A stretch of DNA of 64,000 nt from an uncultured Lachnospiraceae bacterium (GTDB lineage Bacteria; Bacillota; Clostridia; Lachnospirales; Lachnospiraceae): assembly GCA_946628415.1 (NCBI GenBank), contig CAMOWK010000002.1, positions 158,021-222,020 of the forward strand. Direction: 5' to 3'. Below, piece after piece: positions 26,578 through 34,053 of this stretch. Under the pieces are notes generated by a model. That model was given only the letters and a program-made list of their open reading frames with translations. It was not told where the DNA came from and did no database searches. Made by a program: the position numbers and the translations under genes. The stretch's first letter is position 1. The number at the start of each line of letters is the position of its first letter.

Positions 26578-27060
26578 ATGGATAAAGTAGATAAGATACT
26601 GGGAGACGAGGAATTCAGAAGAATCTCTCTTATGATAAAAGAAAAAGAATATGACAGGATTTATTGCAGACACAGTCTTGGGCACGCGCTTTCGGTTGCA
26701 AGGATTGCCCTTATTATGTGTCTTGAGAATAAATATGATATAGACAGAGAACTCATTTACGGAGCGGCGCTTCTTCATGACATTGGAAGATATTCGGTGT
26801 ATGAGGAAGAGGGAATGTCTCATCACGCTGCAGGTGCGATTATTGCGAGGGAGATTCTTACGCGTGCCGGATACAATGAAAACGACATAGCTCTTATCTG
26901 TGATGCGATAGAAAAACATAAGAACTTTTCCGGAGATGAGACAAGCCTTGCGGGAATTCTGTTTAAGGCTGATAAGCTGTCACGAAACTGTTTTATGTGC
27001 GAAGCAAAACCGACCTGTTACTGGCCGGAAAGTATTAAGAATGGGACGATTACCTATTAA
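26578..27060 (+). CDS. HD-domain phosphohydrolase within the folate operon
   Basis: 160 residues. A compact HD domain: H32 in YCRHSLGH, the HD pair in AALLHDIGRY, a further His pair in SHHAAG, and a late Asp in FKADKLSRNC. The C-terminus has three cysteines (CFMCEAKPTC) that may bind metal. Its role is unknown, but it lies between folC and folP and its stop codon overlaps the folP start (TAATG), so a folate job is likely. One open step of folate synthesis in many Firmicutes is removal of phosphates from dihydroneopterin triphosphate, which an HD phosphohydrolase could do; this is inference. Confidence 0.82.
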   Translation: MDKVDKILGDEEFRRISLMIKEKEYDRIYCRHSLGHALSVARIALIMCLENKYDIDRELIYGAALLHDIGRYSVYEEEGMSHHAAGAIIAREILTRAGYNENDIALICDAIEKHKNFSGDETSLAGILFKADKLSRNCFMCEAKPTCYWPESIKNGTITY

Positions 27061-27860
27061 TGAATAAAAACTATCTTTTAATGGGAATACTTAATATAAC
27101 ACCGGACTCTTTTTCCGATGGCGGAAAGAACTATTTTTTGTCTGATGCCCTGAAAAATGCCGAAACTCTTATAAGTGACGGCGCAGATTATATTGATGTC
27201 GGCGGTGAATCCACAAGACCGGGGTACAGTATGATAGACTCCGAAGAAGAGATAAGGCGTGTTGTTCCTGTTATTGAAGCTCTTAAAAAAGAATTTGATA
27301 TTAAGATAACACTTGATACATATAAAAGTGATGTTGCGTCCCGGGGGCTTGATGCCGGTGCGGATATCATAAACGATATCTGGGGGCTTAAGTGGAATTA
27401 TGACTCTGAACGTATGATTTCTCCTATGGCAAGGCTAGTTTCTGAAAAGAAAGTGCCTGTTATAATAATGCATAACAGAAATGACAGAAACTACAGCAGT
27501 CTTTTGGATGATGTTATTTCTGACCTTGATGAGTCGTGCCGGATAGCCGGGAATCATGGAATAAAAAAAGAAAACATCATTCTTGATCCCGGAATTGGAT
27601 TTGCAAAGGATACGGATGAAAATCTTGCCGTTATTAAAAATATTGACAGAATATGTGATATGGGTTATCCGGTTCTTCTGGGTGTATCAAGAAAGAGCGT
27701 TATAGGAAATGTACTTGGACTCCCTGCAGATGAGAGGGAAGAGGGGACTATAGCTCTTAATCTGTACGGCTATATGAAAGGGTGCAGTATATTCAGAGTT
27801 CATGACGTTAAGGGGACAAAAAGAGCTCTTGATATGATAAATGCCATAGAAAGCATATAA
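27060..27860 (+). CDS. folP: Dihydropteroate synthase
   Basis: 266 residues. Joins para-aminobenzoate and hydroxymethyl-dihydropterin pyrophosphate to make dihydropteroate; the target of sulfonamides. Both signatures are present: MGILNITPDSFSDGG and ADYIDVGGESTRPG; IINDIWG, LDPGIGFAKD and SRKSVIG complete the TIM-barrel active site. The ATG shares a base with the stop of the HD gene (TAATG), so it is translationally coupled. Confidence 0.97.
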   Translation: MNKNYLLMGILNITPDSFSDGGKNYFLSDALKNAETLISDGADYIDVGGESTRPGYSMIDSEEEIRRVVPVIEALKKEFDIKITLDTYKSDVASRGLDAGADIINDIWGLKWNYDSERMISPMARLVSEKKVPVIIMHNRNDRNYSSLLDDVISDLDESCRIAGNHGIKKENIILDPGIGFAKDTDENLAVIKNIDRICDMGYPVLLGVSRKSVIGNVLGLPADEREEGTIALNLYGYMKGCSIFRVHDVKGTKRALDMINAIESI

Positions 27861-27883
27861 TAATTATTTATAGGAAACAATTG

Positions 27884-29443
27884 ATGAGGAACAGTAGTAA
27901 AAAAGATAAGCCGAAGGATTTGTTCAAATCCGCACAATTTGAGATTCTTGTTGCGTTTGCTGTCATAATAACGATAGTCATACTTTTCATTGATTACGTT
28001 ATACTCGAGAAATCAAAGAAAGCTATGCAGGAAAATGCATCTAATCTTGTTGCGGCAAACAGCAGGCAGATAGAACTGAATATCAATTCATATCTGGAAA
28101 GGATGGAAACAATACCAACACTTCTTTTCTCTGATAAGAATTATTATCTTTACGATGCTACAGATGAGAGTCTGGATGAGTATGACAAGGTTAAGAGTGA
28201 AGAGGAAATACTCAATCGTATTGTTGATATAGGTCTTATGGAGAATTATTCCGATTTTGGGATAGTTTATTCTAACGGACATACAGTAGGCTGGATATCT
28301 CACGGAACAGATGATATGTTTCCGGAAGGCGGATTATACGAAGCATTTTCGGAATATATAGAAAACAGTAAAAAGAATGACGGATGGTGTTTTGGTCTTA
28401 ACGGATGTATAGACAGGATTTATTATATTAAAAGGCTGAATGAAAATGCATTGCTTGAATCCGCGACCTATACGAGAGAACTTGAATCGGTTTTCATTTA
28501 TCCGGAACAGATTGAAGACATGACTATACGTCTTGTCGATACTGAAAATGTAATCATCTTTTCTTCTGATGAATCGGAGATAGGAACAGTGCTTCCTTAT
28601 GAAATATCTAATGAGATTCAGAAAAAAGTAAAAAAAGATGCGGATATGAAGGGGATAGACCATAGCATAATAGGCGACAGGTTTATCATCAATACAAATG
28701 AATGTAAGAATGGCTGGAAAGTTATATGTTCGGTTCCTACAGAAGTTATCCTTAAAGATAATATAGAACTTCGTAAGTTTACTATCGTTGTTTCTGTCGG
28801 TCTGGCTCTTGTTTTCCTTCTTGTCGGTTTTGGAGTAATAAGTAATATCTACAGACCTGTTGACGGTATGGTTACATTTCTTCAGAAACGTGCTGAGATT
28901 GATGAGCTTTCCGGAGTTCTCAACAGGGCTGCATTTCAGGATGCTGTAGAGCAGAAGCTTTCTGAAAAGAAAGAAAATGATATAGCTATCGTTGTTATGC
29001 TCGATGCGGATAATTTTAAACAGGTAAATGATAAGCTTGGTCATGCACATGGCGATCAGGTTATTATACGTACAGGCGAGCTTCTTAAACGTGTTTTCGG
29101 TGATGATGATATCGTTGGTCGTGTCGGAGGAGATGAGTTTGCAATTTTTTCAGAATGCAAGCTTACGAAGGATGACATGGATGATTCTTCCTACGATTCT
29201 GCCCGCGACACTGCCATCTCGGTGCTTAAGAACAGGCTTGAAGTTCTTAAAGAAGAGTACAGTAAAACTTTTGAAGTTGAGATGAAAAACTGCAATATTT
29301 CACTTAGTGCAGGCGTTTATGTTTCAGACAAGAGAAATGGTGCGAGTGAAGATTTTAAACTGATGTATGACAAGGCTGATAAGGCGCTTTATGAATCTAA
29401 GAATAATGGTAAGGACAGATATACCATTTACGAAGAGGGTTAA
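27884..29443 (+). CDS. Membrane sensor diguanylate cyclase (extracellular sensor domain + GGDEF)
   Basis: 519 residues. Helices at about 20-45 and 303-325 flank an extracellular domain of about 250 residues with a Cache-like layout (QIELNINSYLERMETIPTLL is a typical first helix). The cytoplasmic GGDEF domain (about 350-515) has an intact active site RVGGDEF and DADNFKQVND, so it should make cyclic di-GMP. The RxxD inhibitory site is absent (GDDD at the equivalent place), so product inhibition is not expected. AGGAAA lies 8 bases before the ATG; a TTG three bases earlier is possible. It follows folP by 23 bases and precedes a solute-binding protein gene by 11. Confidence 0.88.
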   Translation: MRNSSKKDKPKDLFKSAQFEILVAFAVIITIVILFIDYVILEKSKKAMQENASNLVAANSRQIELNINSYLERMETIPTLLFSDKNYYLYDATDESLDEYDKVKSEEEILNRIVDIGLMENYSDFGIVYSNGHTVGWISHGTDDMFPEGGLYEAFSEYIENSKKNDGWCFGLNGCIDRIYYIKRLNENALLESATYTRELESVFIYPEQIEDMTIRLVDTENVIIFSSDESEIGTVLPYEISNEIQKKVKKDADMKGIDHSIIGDRFIINTNECKNGWKVICSVPTEVILKDNIELRKFTIVVSVGLALVFLLVGFGVISNIYRPVDGMVTFLQKRAEIDELSGVLNRAAFQDAVEQKLSEKKENDIAIVVMLDADNFKQVNDKLGHAHGDQVIIRTGELLKRVFGDDDIVGRVGGDEFAIFSECKLTKDDMDDSSYDSARDTAISVLKNRLEVLKEEYSKTFEVEMKNCNISLSAGVYVSDKRNGASEDFKLMYDKADKALYESKNNGKDRYTIYEEG

Positions 29444-29454
29444 AATTAACAGGT

Positions 29455-30756
29455 ATGAAAAGTGAAAAGAAGAAAAAGTTAATACTTTCTGTTATTACTC
29501 TGATTCTTGTGTTCGGTATAGTGGGTTCTGCGATAGATATCATACTTAGACAGAGAAGAGCCGCAAATGTTATAGACCTGCAGAATAAAACAAGGGTTAC
29601 TCTTTCGTGGTGGGGGAATGATGCAAGGCATCTTTATACCATGGAAGGTGTTGATGCATTTCAGGACAAGAATAAAGATATAGAAGTATCATATCGTTAC
29701 GGTGTATGGAGCGGATATGAGAAGCGTAACAGAGTATGGATGGAGTCGGATAACGAGGCTGATGTCATGCAGATCAATTATGCATGGCTTGATGAGTATT
29801 CGAAGGATGGAAAAGGATATTATGACCTAAGGCAGCTTTCTGATTATATAGATCTTAGTAATTTTACTGAATCAGAGCTTTTGTATGGAACAAATAACGG
29901 GGTTCTTAATGCACTTCCAATAGCCATGAATACACATACATTTTATTATAATCAGGATTTACTTGATAAATATGGAGTGGGAGTTCCTGAAAACTGGGAT
30001 GACCTTGTAAAGCTTGGGAAACTGGCAAAGAAGGACGGTAAATATGCTCTTGGAATGAGTAAAAAACAGCTTTTCCTGATACTCATCGCTTATTATGAGC
30101 AGAGCTTCGGTACTAAGGTATTTAATGAAGACGGAACTCTTCGGGTTGATAAGGACGGAATAAAATTCATGCTTGAATATTATAAGATACTTTTTGACGA
30201 GCATGTTATCTGCCCAATAGACAGCTTTGACAGGGCAAAATATTTTTCAGGTGATATTATCGGAACCATGTGCTGGATAAGCGATACTAAGATTTATTCC
30301 GATGGGCTTGCTGAGACGGGAGTTAATGTGTCTATGGGAAGCTATCCTGTTATGGACGGCGCTAAGATGTCAGGGTGGTATATAAAACCTGCCACCATGT
30401 GGGCGATAAGCGCAGATACTGAACATCCCGAGGAAGCGGCAAAGCTTCTCAATTATCTTCTTAATGATCCTTATATGGTTACACTTCAGGGGACTGAAAA
30501 GGGAGTTCCTGTAAGTGATGCGGCTGTTCATGTTTTGTCGGAAAATGGGCTTAAGGAAACGAATGAATATAAAGCAACAGAGGTTATGACAAAAGATCAG
30601 GATAGTCTTAACCTTATGATACCAAACATGGAAAATGAAGATATAATCGACTGTTTTAAATCCGGTGCTGATGAATACTTATATGGTAAAACTCAAATTG
30701 ATAAGTGTGCTAACGATATCTTCAAAGCAATGAATGATGTAATTAAAGAGGATTAG
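29455..30756 (+). CDS. Orphan extracellular solute-binding protein (family 1), membrane-anchored
   Basis: 433 residues. One N-terminal hydrophobic helix (about 9-30) with no lipobox cysteine, then a family 1 solute-binding fold: VTLSWWGND, INYAWLDEYS, NALPIAMNTHTFYYNQDLLDKYG, VPENWDDLVKLGKLAKKDG and CWISDT. These patterns are those of sugar-binding proteins of ABC importers, but no permease or ATPase gene is near. It begins 11 bases after the GGDEF sensor gene, so it may present a ligand to that sensor. It continues into the folB-folK-pheA gene with a gap of 2 bases. Confidence 0.85.
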   Translation: MKSEKKKKLILSVITLILVFGIVGSAIDIILRQRRAANVIDLQNKTRVTLSWWGNDARHLYTMEGVDAFQDKNKDIEVSYRYGVWSGYEKRNRVWMESDNEADVMQINYAWLDEYSKDGKGYYDLRQLSDYIDLSNFTESELLYGTNNGVLNALPIAMNTHTFYYNQDLLDKYGVGVPENWDDLVKLGKLAKKDGKYALGMSKKQLFLILIAYYEQSFGTKVFNEDGTLRVDKDGIKFMLEYYKILFDEHVICPIDSFDRAKYFSGDIIGTMCWISDTKIYSDGLAETGVNVSMGSYPVMDGAKMSGWYIKPATMWAISADTEHPEEAAKLLNYLLNDPYMVTLQGTEKGVPVSDAAVHVLSENGLKETNEYKATEVMTKDQDSLNLMIPNMENEDIIDCFKSGADEYLYGKTQIDKCANDIFKAMNDVIKED

Positions 30757-30758
30757 AA

Positions 30759-32447
30759 ATGGATAAGATCATAATAAACAGTCTAGAAGTATATGCCTAT
30801 CACGGAGTTCTTCCGGAAGAAAAGAAAAATGGACAGAACTTCTTTGTTACGGCGGAACTGAATATGGATCTTCGCATGGCGGGTAATTCTGATAATCTTA
30901 CTGATACAATCAACTATGATGAGGCATCTAAGCTCATATATGAAGCTATGACTGAGGAAAGGTTCGATCTTATAGAGGCGGCGGCAGAGCATGTTGCGGT
31001 AAGGCTTCTTCTTAAATACGATATGCTTTCCGAAGTTATGGTGAGGATAGATAAGCCTCATGCTCCCGTAGATCTTAAGTTTGATTCAATGTCTGTGCAG
31101 ATAGTGAGAAAAAGACATAAGGCTTTTCTGGGAATAGGATCAAATCTGGGAGACAGAAGAGAATATCTTGATTTTGCCGTTACACAACTAAGACTTGATG
31201 ATTATATTAAGGTTATTAAGGTTTCTGATTATATAGAAACAGAACCTTACGGCCCTGTTGAACAGCCTGATTTTCTGAACGGGGCAGTGCTGATCGAGAC
31301 TCTGTACAGCCCGGAAGAACTGCTCAGTGTTGTAAATGATATTGAGAACGAAGCCGGTCGTGAAAGGATAATCCACTGGGGACCAAGGACTCTTGATATC
31401 GATATACTTATTTATGACAAAGAGATAATTACGACGGATAAACTTATAATTCCGCATAAGGAAATGCATAAAAGGTACTTTGTTCTTAAACCTATGGTGG
31501 AACTTGCACCGTTTCTTAAGCATCCTGTGCTCGGAAAGACCATGACGGAACTTTTATCAGGAGTATCAGATGACAGTAAGGAAGATATAGTAAGTTTCGA
31601 TATATCAAGGTATAAAGAAGAGGATGAACTTTATGCTGATGAAAATACAAAGGTTGTTTATGCCGGAGTTCCCGGGGCTTATGCTGAAGATGCAGCGGTT
31701 AAGTATTTTGGTAAAAATGTAAAGTACACAAATGTTTCTGATTTCAGTGATGTGGTTTCCATGGTTGCTGATGATGAAGCGGATTACGGGGTTATTCCAA
31801 TAGAAAACAGTTCTGCGGGATTTGTTACCGGTAATTATGATATCATCCGTACCGGAAAGGTGAAGATAGCGGCTCATGTAACACTTGATATTCATCACTG
31901 TATCGCTGCGATTAATGGAGCAACTTTAGAGGATATTAAAAAGGTATATTCACATCCTCAGGGACTTATGCAATGTAAGGAATACATCGACAGTCATGGC
32001 TTTAAGGCAGTCAGTGCAAGTAATACCGCAAGGGCAGCAGAGCGGGTTATGGAGGAAGGAAGAAAAGATATAGCGGCCATTTCAAGTGAAAGGGCAGCCG
32101 GTCTATACGGACTTAATATACTTGAACGAAATATTAATTTTGCTTCAGAGAATTCAACTAAGTTTGTTATTCTTACAAAGAAAAGAGTATTCCTCAGTAA
32201 CTCGATCAATATAAGTGTATGTTTTACGACTCAGCATAAAGTCGGTGCACTTTACGAAGTGCTTGGAATAATCGATAAGGCTAAGCTTAACATGACGAGC
32301 ATTGAATCAAGACCATCGCTTAAGCATAAGTGGGAATACTGGTTCTACGTTACATTTGAAGGAAAGCTTAAGGATAGAAATGTTATCAGGACACTCAGTG
32401 AGCTAAAAGCAAATACAGATGAGTTTATAGTTCTTGGGACTTACTGA
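30759..32447 (+). CDS. folBK-pheA: Triple fusion: dihydroneopterin aldolase - HPPK - prephenate dehydratase (ACT)
   Basis: 562 residues in one open frame. Residues 1-118 are FolB (INSLEVYAYHGVLPEEK; catalytic Lys in RIDKPHAPVD). Residues of about 121-270 are FolK (FLGIGSNLGDR, ETEPYG, PQ-like RTLDIDILIYD, IPHKEMHKRYFVL). Residues of about 297-474 are prephenate dehydratase (YAGVPGAYAEDAA, VIPIENSSAGFV, SHPQGLMQC) with the TRF motif changed to TKF (467-469). Residues of about 482-562 are the regulatory ACT domain with GALYEVL and ESRP, the phenylalanine-binding motifs. So two consecutive folate steps are joined to the committed phenylalanine step. It sits in a folate operon, 2 bases after the solute-binding gene. 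Confidence 0.93.
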   Translation: MDKIIINSLEVYAYHGVLPEEKKNGQNFFVTAELNMDLRMAGNSDNLTDTINYDEASKLIYEAMTEERFDLIEAAAEHVAVRLLLKYDMLSEVMVRIDKPHAPVDLKFDSMSVQIVRKRHKAFLGIGSNLGDRREYLDFAVTQLRLDDYIKVIKVSDYIETEPYGPVEQPDFLNGAVLIETLYSPEELLSVVNDIENEAGRERIIHWGPRTLDIDILIYDKEIITTDKLIIPHKEMHKRYFVLKPMVELAPFLKHPVLGKTMTELLSGVSDDSKEDIVSFDISRYKEEDELYADENTKVVYAGVPGAYAEDAAVKYFGKNVKYTNVSDFSDVVSMVADDEADYGVIPIENSSAGFVTGNYDIIRTGKVKIAAHVTLDIHHCIAAINGATLEDIKKVYSHPQGLMQCKEYIDSHGFKAVSASNTARAAERVMEEGRKDIAAISSERAAGLYGLNILERNINFASENSTKFVILTKKRVFLSNSINISVCFTTQHKVGALYEVLGIIDKAKLNMTSIESRPSLKHKWEYWFYVTFEGKLKDRNVIRTLSELKANTDEFIVLGTY

Positions 32448-32487
32448 TATTTGCCGGAAAGATTGTAAAATACTTATCAGAAAATGC

Positions 32488-32517
32488 TTGACAAGTGTGC
32501 CTTGTTTGTTTTAATAT
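32488..32517 (+). promoter_or_regulatory. Promoter for the infC operon
   Basis: TTGACA (32488-32493), an 18-base spacer and TAATAT (32512-32517). It begins the roughly 170-base leader of infC. Confidence 0.65.
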
Positions 32518-32523
32518 ATCATC

Positions 32524-32690
32524 TGCGTGTGAATAAAACGCTGAAAACAAAGTAGAGTATCCACTCTCACCTTGGTTGCGTGTGGCGGCCGGGTTATATA
32601 CCTTTTTAATGCATATGCCTTTTTTTCGTGCATAATGCATTTTGTATGAGTGTATTAAAGTGGATGTTCTAAATATCCACTTTTATTTTT
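32524..32690 (+). promoter_or_regulatory. infC-rpmI-rplT leader RNA with attenuator (L20-leader-like)
   Basis: The transcribed leader ends in an intrinsic terminator (AAAGTGGAT 32657-32665, 9-base loop, ATCCACTTT 32675-32683, then T-rich to 32690) directly before infC. An upstream ATCCACT (32559-32565) is complementary to the 5' arm AGTGGAT (32659-32665), so it can form an antiterminator. In Firmicutes the infC-rpmI-rplT leader is bound by protein L20, which causes early termination; the layout here fits that family but I have not shown the L20 contact site. Confidence 0.7.
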
Positions 32691-32705
32691 ATGGAGGGTA
32701 AAGCA

Positions 32706-33209
32706 ATAGACTATTTAATTAATGAACAGATCCGTGATAAGGAAGTCAGAGTTATCGGAGTTGAGGGCAATCAGCTTGGTGTTATGAGTATAAGCGATGC
32801 TATGGGTGTTGCTGAAGAAGCCGGGCTTGATCTGATTCGTGTTTCACCAAATGCCAATCCGCCTGTTTGCAGAATCGCTGATTACGGAAAGTTCCGTTAT
32901 GAGCAGATGCGTAAGGAAAAGGAAGCTAAGAAGAAACAGAAGTCTATAGATGTAAAGGAAATTCGTCTGTCACCTAATATTGACATGAATGACCTTAATA
33001 CTAAGATTAATATGGCAAGGAAGTTCCTTACTAAGGGTGACAGAGTCAAGGTTACTCTTAGATTCAGAGGACGTGAGCTTGCGTATGTTAATAAGAGAAA
33101 AGAAGTGCTTGATGATTTTGCTGAGAAACTTAGTGATATCTCGGTAATCGACAAGCCTGCAAAATTTGAAGGAAGAAGCATGATCATGTTTCTTGCGGCA
33201 AAGAAGTAG
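32706..33209 (+). CDS. infC: Translation initiation factor IF-3, probable ATA start
   Basis: 167 residues from the ATA at 32706. IF-3 binds the 30S subunit and checks the initiator codon. The family pattern INEQIRDKEVRVIG and VSPNANPPVCRIADYGKFRYE are clear. The nearest ATG (32691) is unlikely: the strong ribosome site GGAGGG (32693-32698) lies after it, 7 bases before an in-frame ATA. infC genes often use rare start codons so that IF-3 can lower its own synthesis (ATT in E. coli). Using the ATG would give 172 residues. Transcription is attenuated in the leader. Confidence 0.93.
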   Translation: MDYLINEQIRDKEVRVIGVEGNQLGVMSISDAMGVAEEAGLDLIRVSPNANPPVCRIADYGKFRYEQMRKEKEAKKKQKSIDVKEIRLSPNIDMNDLNTKINMARKFLTKGDRVKVTLRFRGRELAYVNKRKEVLDDFAEKLSDISVIDKPAKFEGRSMIMFLAAKK

Positions 33210-33235
33210 ATTAAAACTTTTAGGAGGATAAAGAG

Positions 33236-33433
33236 ATGCCAAAGTTAAAGACTAAGAGAGCAGCTGCAAAGCGTTTTAAGAGAACAGGAACAGGTAAGCT
33301 TAAGAGAAATAAAGCATATAAGAGCCATATCCTTACAAAGAAAACAACAAAGAGAAAGAGAAATCTCAGAAAAGCTACTGTTACAGATAAGACAAACAGC
33401 AAGGTAATGAACAAGATTCTACCTTATATGTAA
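33236..33433 (+). CDS. rpmI: 50S ribosomal protein L35
   Basis: 65 residues, full length. [21 protein letters not shown] is the standard L35 start, and the protein is very basic. TAGGAGGATAAAGAG gives a strong ribosome site. Member of the infC-rpmI-rplT operon, so it should share the leader control. Confidence 0.98.
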   Translation: MPKLKTKRAAAKRFKRTGTGKLKRNKAYKSHILTKKTTKRKRNLRKATVTDKTNSKVMNKILPYM

Positions 33434-33462
33434 GAGTGAAAGTTAGTTAGGAGGATATAAAA

Positions 33463-33819
33463 ATGGCAAGAATTAAAGGTGGCGCTAATGCCAAGAAAAA
33501 GCATAATAAGACACTTAAGGCTGCTAAGGGATATGTAGGCGCAAGAAGTAAGCAGTACAGAGTTGCTAAGCAGTCTGTTATGAGAGCTGATGCTACAGCT
33601 TTCAGAGGAAGAAAAGAGAAGAAGAGAGATTTTCGTCAGCTCTGGATCGCACGTATCAATGCAGCTGCAAGACAGAACGATATATCATACAGCAATCTTA
33701 TGCATGGTCTTAAGATGGCAAATGTAGACATCAACAGAAAGATGCTTTCTGAACTCGCTATAAGTGATCCTGAAGGATTTACAAAGCTTGTTGAAGTAGC
33801 AAAGAAAGCTATTGCATAA
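33463..33819 (+). CDS. rplT: 50S ribosomal protein L20
   Basis: 118 residues, full length. [24 protein letters not shown] and [23 protein letters not shown] are the L20 patterns. L20 binds 23S rRNA early in 50S assembly and in Firmicutes also represses its own operon through the leader RNA upstream of infC. TAGGAGGATATAAAA precedes the ATG. Confidence 0.98.
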   Translation: MARIKGGANAKKKHNKTLKAAKGYVGARSKQYRVAKQSVMRADATAFRGRKEKKRDFRQLWIARINAAARQNDISYSNLMHGLKMANVDINRKMLSELAISDPEGFTKLVEVAKKAIA

Positions 33820-33846
33820 TTTTTTTATAAAATTATAATTTTTTGG

Positions 33847-33875
33847 TTGACAAGAACTAAACTAAATGATAATAT
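33847..33875 (+). promoter_or_regulatory. Promoter for tRNA-Leu
   Basis: TTGACA (33847-33852), a 17-base spacer and TAATAT (33870-33875), with TGA just before the -10. The transcript would start near 33882, leaving a short hairpin-forming leader (CGCGC...GCGCG) before the tRNA. Confidence 0.7.
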
Positions 33876-33907
33876 AATCATCGCGCTGTTAAGGGCGCGG
33901 TGAATAA

Positions 33908-33991
33908 GCGGGAATGCTGGAATTGGCAGACAGGCTAGACTAAGGATCTAGTGATGGCAACGTCGTGAGGGTTCAAGTCCCTTTTCCCGCA
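33908..33991 (+). tRNA. tRNA-Leu (anticodon AAG)
   Basis: 84 bases. Acceptor arm GCGGGAA pairs with TTCCCGC; anticodon stem CTAGA/TCTAG encloses the loop CTAAGGA, giving anticodon AAG for CTT/CTC codons; a long variable arm (TGATGGCAACGTCG region) is typical of Leu; T-arm GGGTTCAAGTCCC. CCA is not encoded. CTT is the dominant Leu codon throughout the window, consistent with this tRNA. A terminator follows at once. Confidence 0.95.
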
Positions 33992-33997
33992 CTGATG

Positions 33998-34028
33998 AAC
34001 CCTCGAATATTTCGAGGGTTTTTATTTT
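33998..34028 (+). terminator. Intrinsic terminator after tRNA-Leu
   Basis: AACCCTCGAA, a 3-base loop, TTCGAGGGTT, then a T-rich run, 6 bases after the tRNA. Confidence 0.9.
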
Positions 34029-34053
34029 GCATTTTTTGTGAGAGGCAGGTTTT

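Noticed and set aside
28334..29050. 238-residue minus-strand frame inside the GGDEF gene
   Set aside because: No family pattern, composition unlike real genes here, and it lies antisense to a well-supported CDS.
30759..32447. Assembly artefact merging folBK and pheA
   Set aside because: There is no stop, frame change or internal ribosome site at the junction (residues 270-297), and the linker is ordinary charged sequence.
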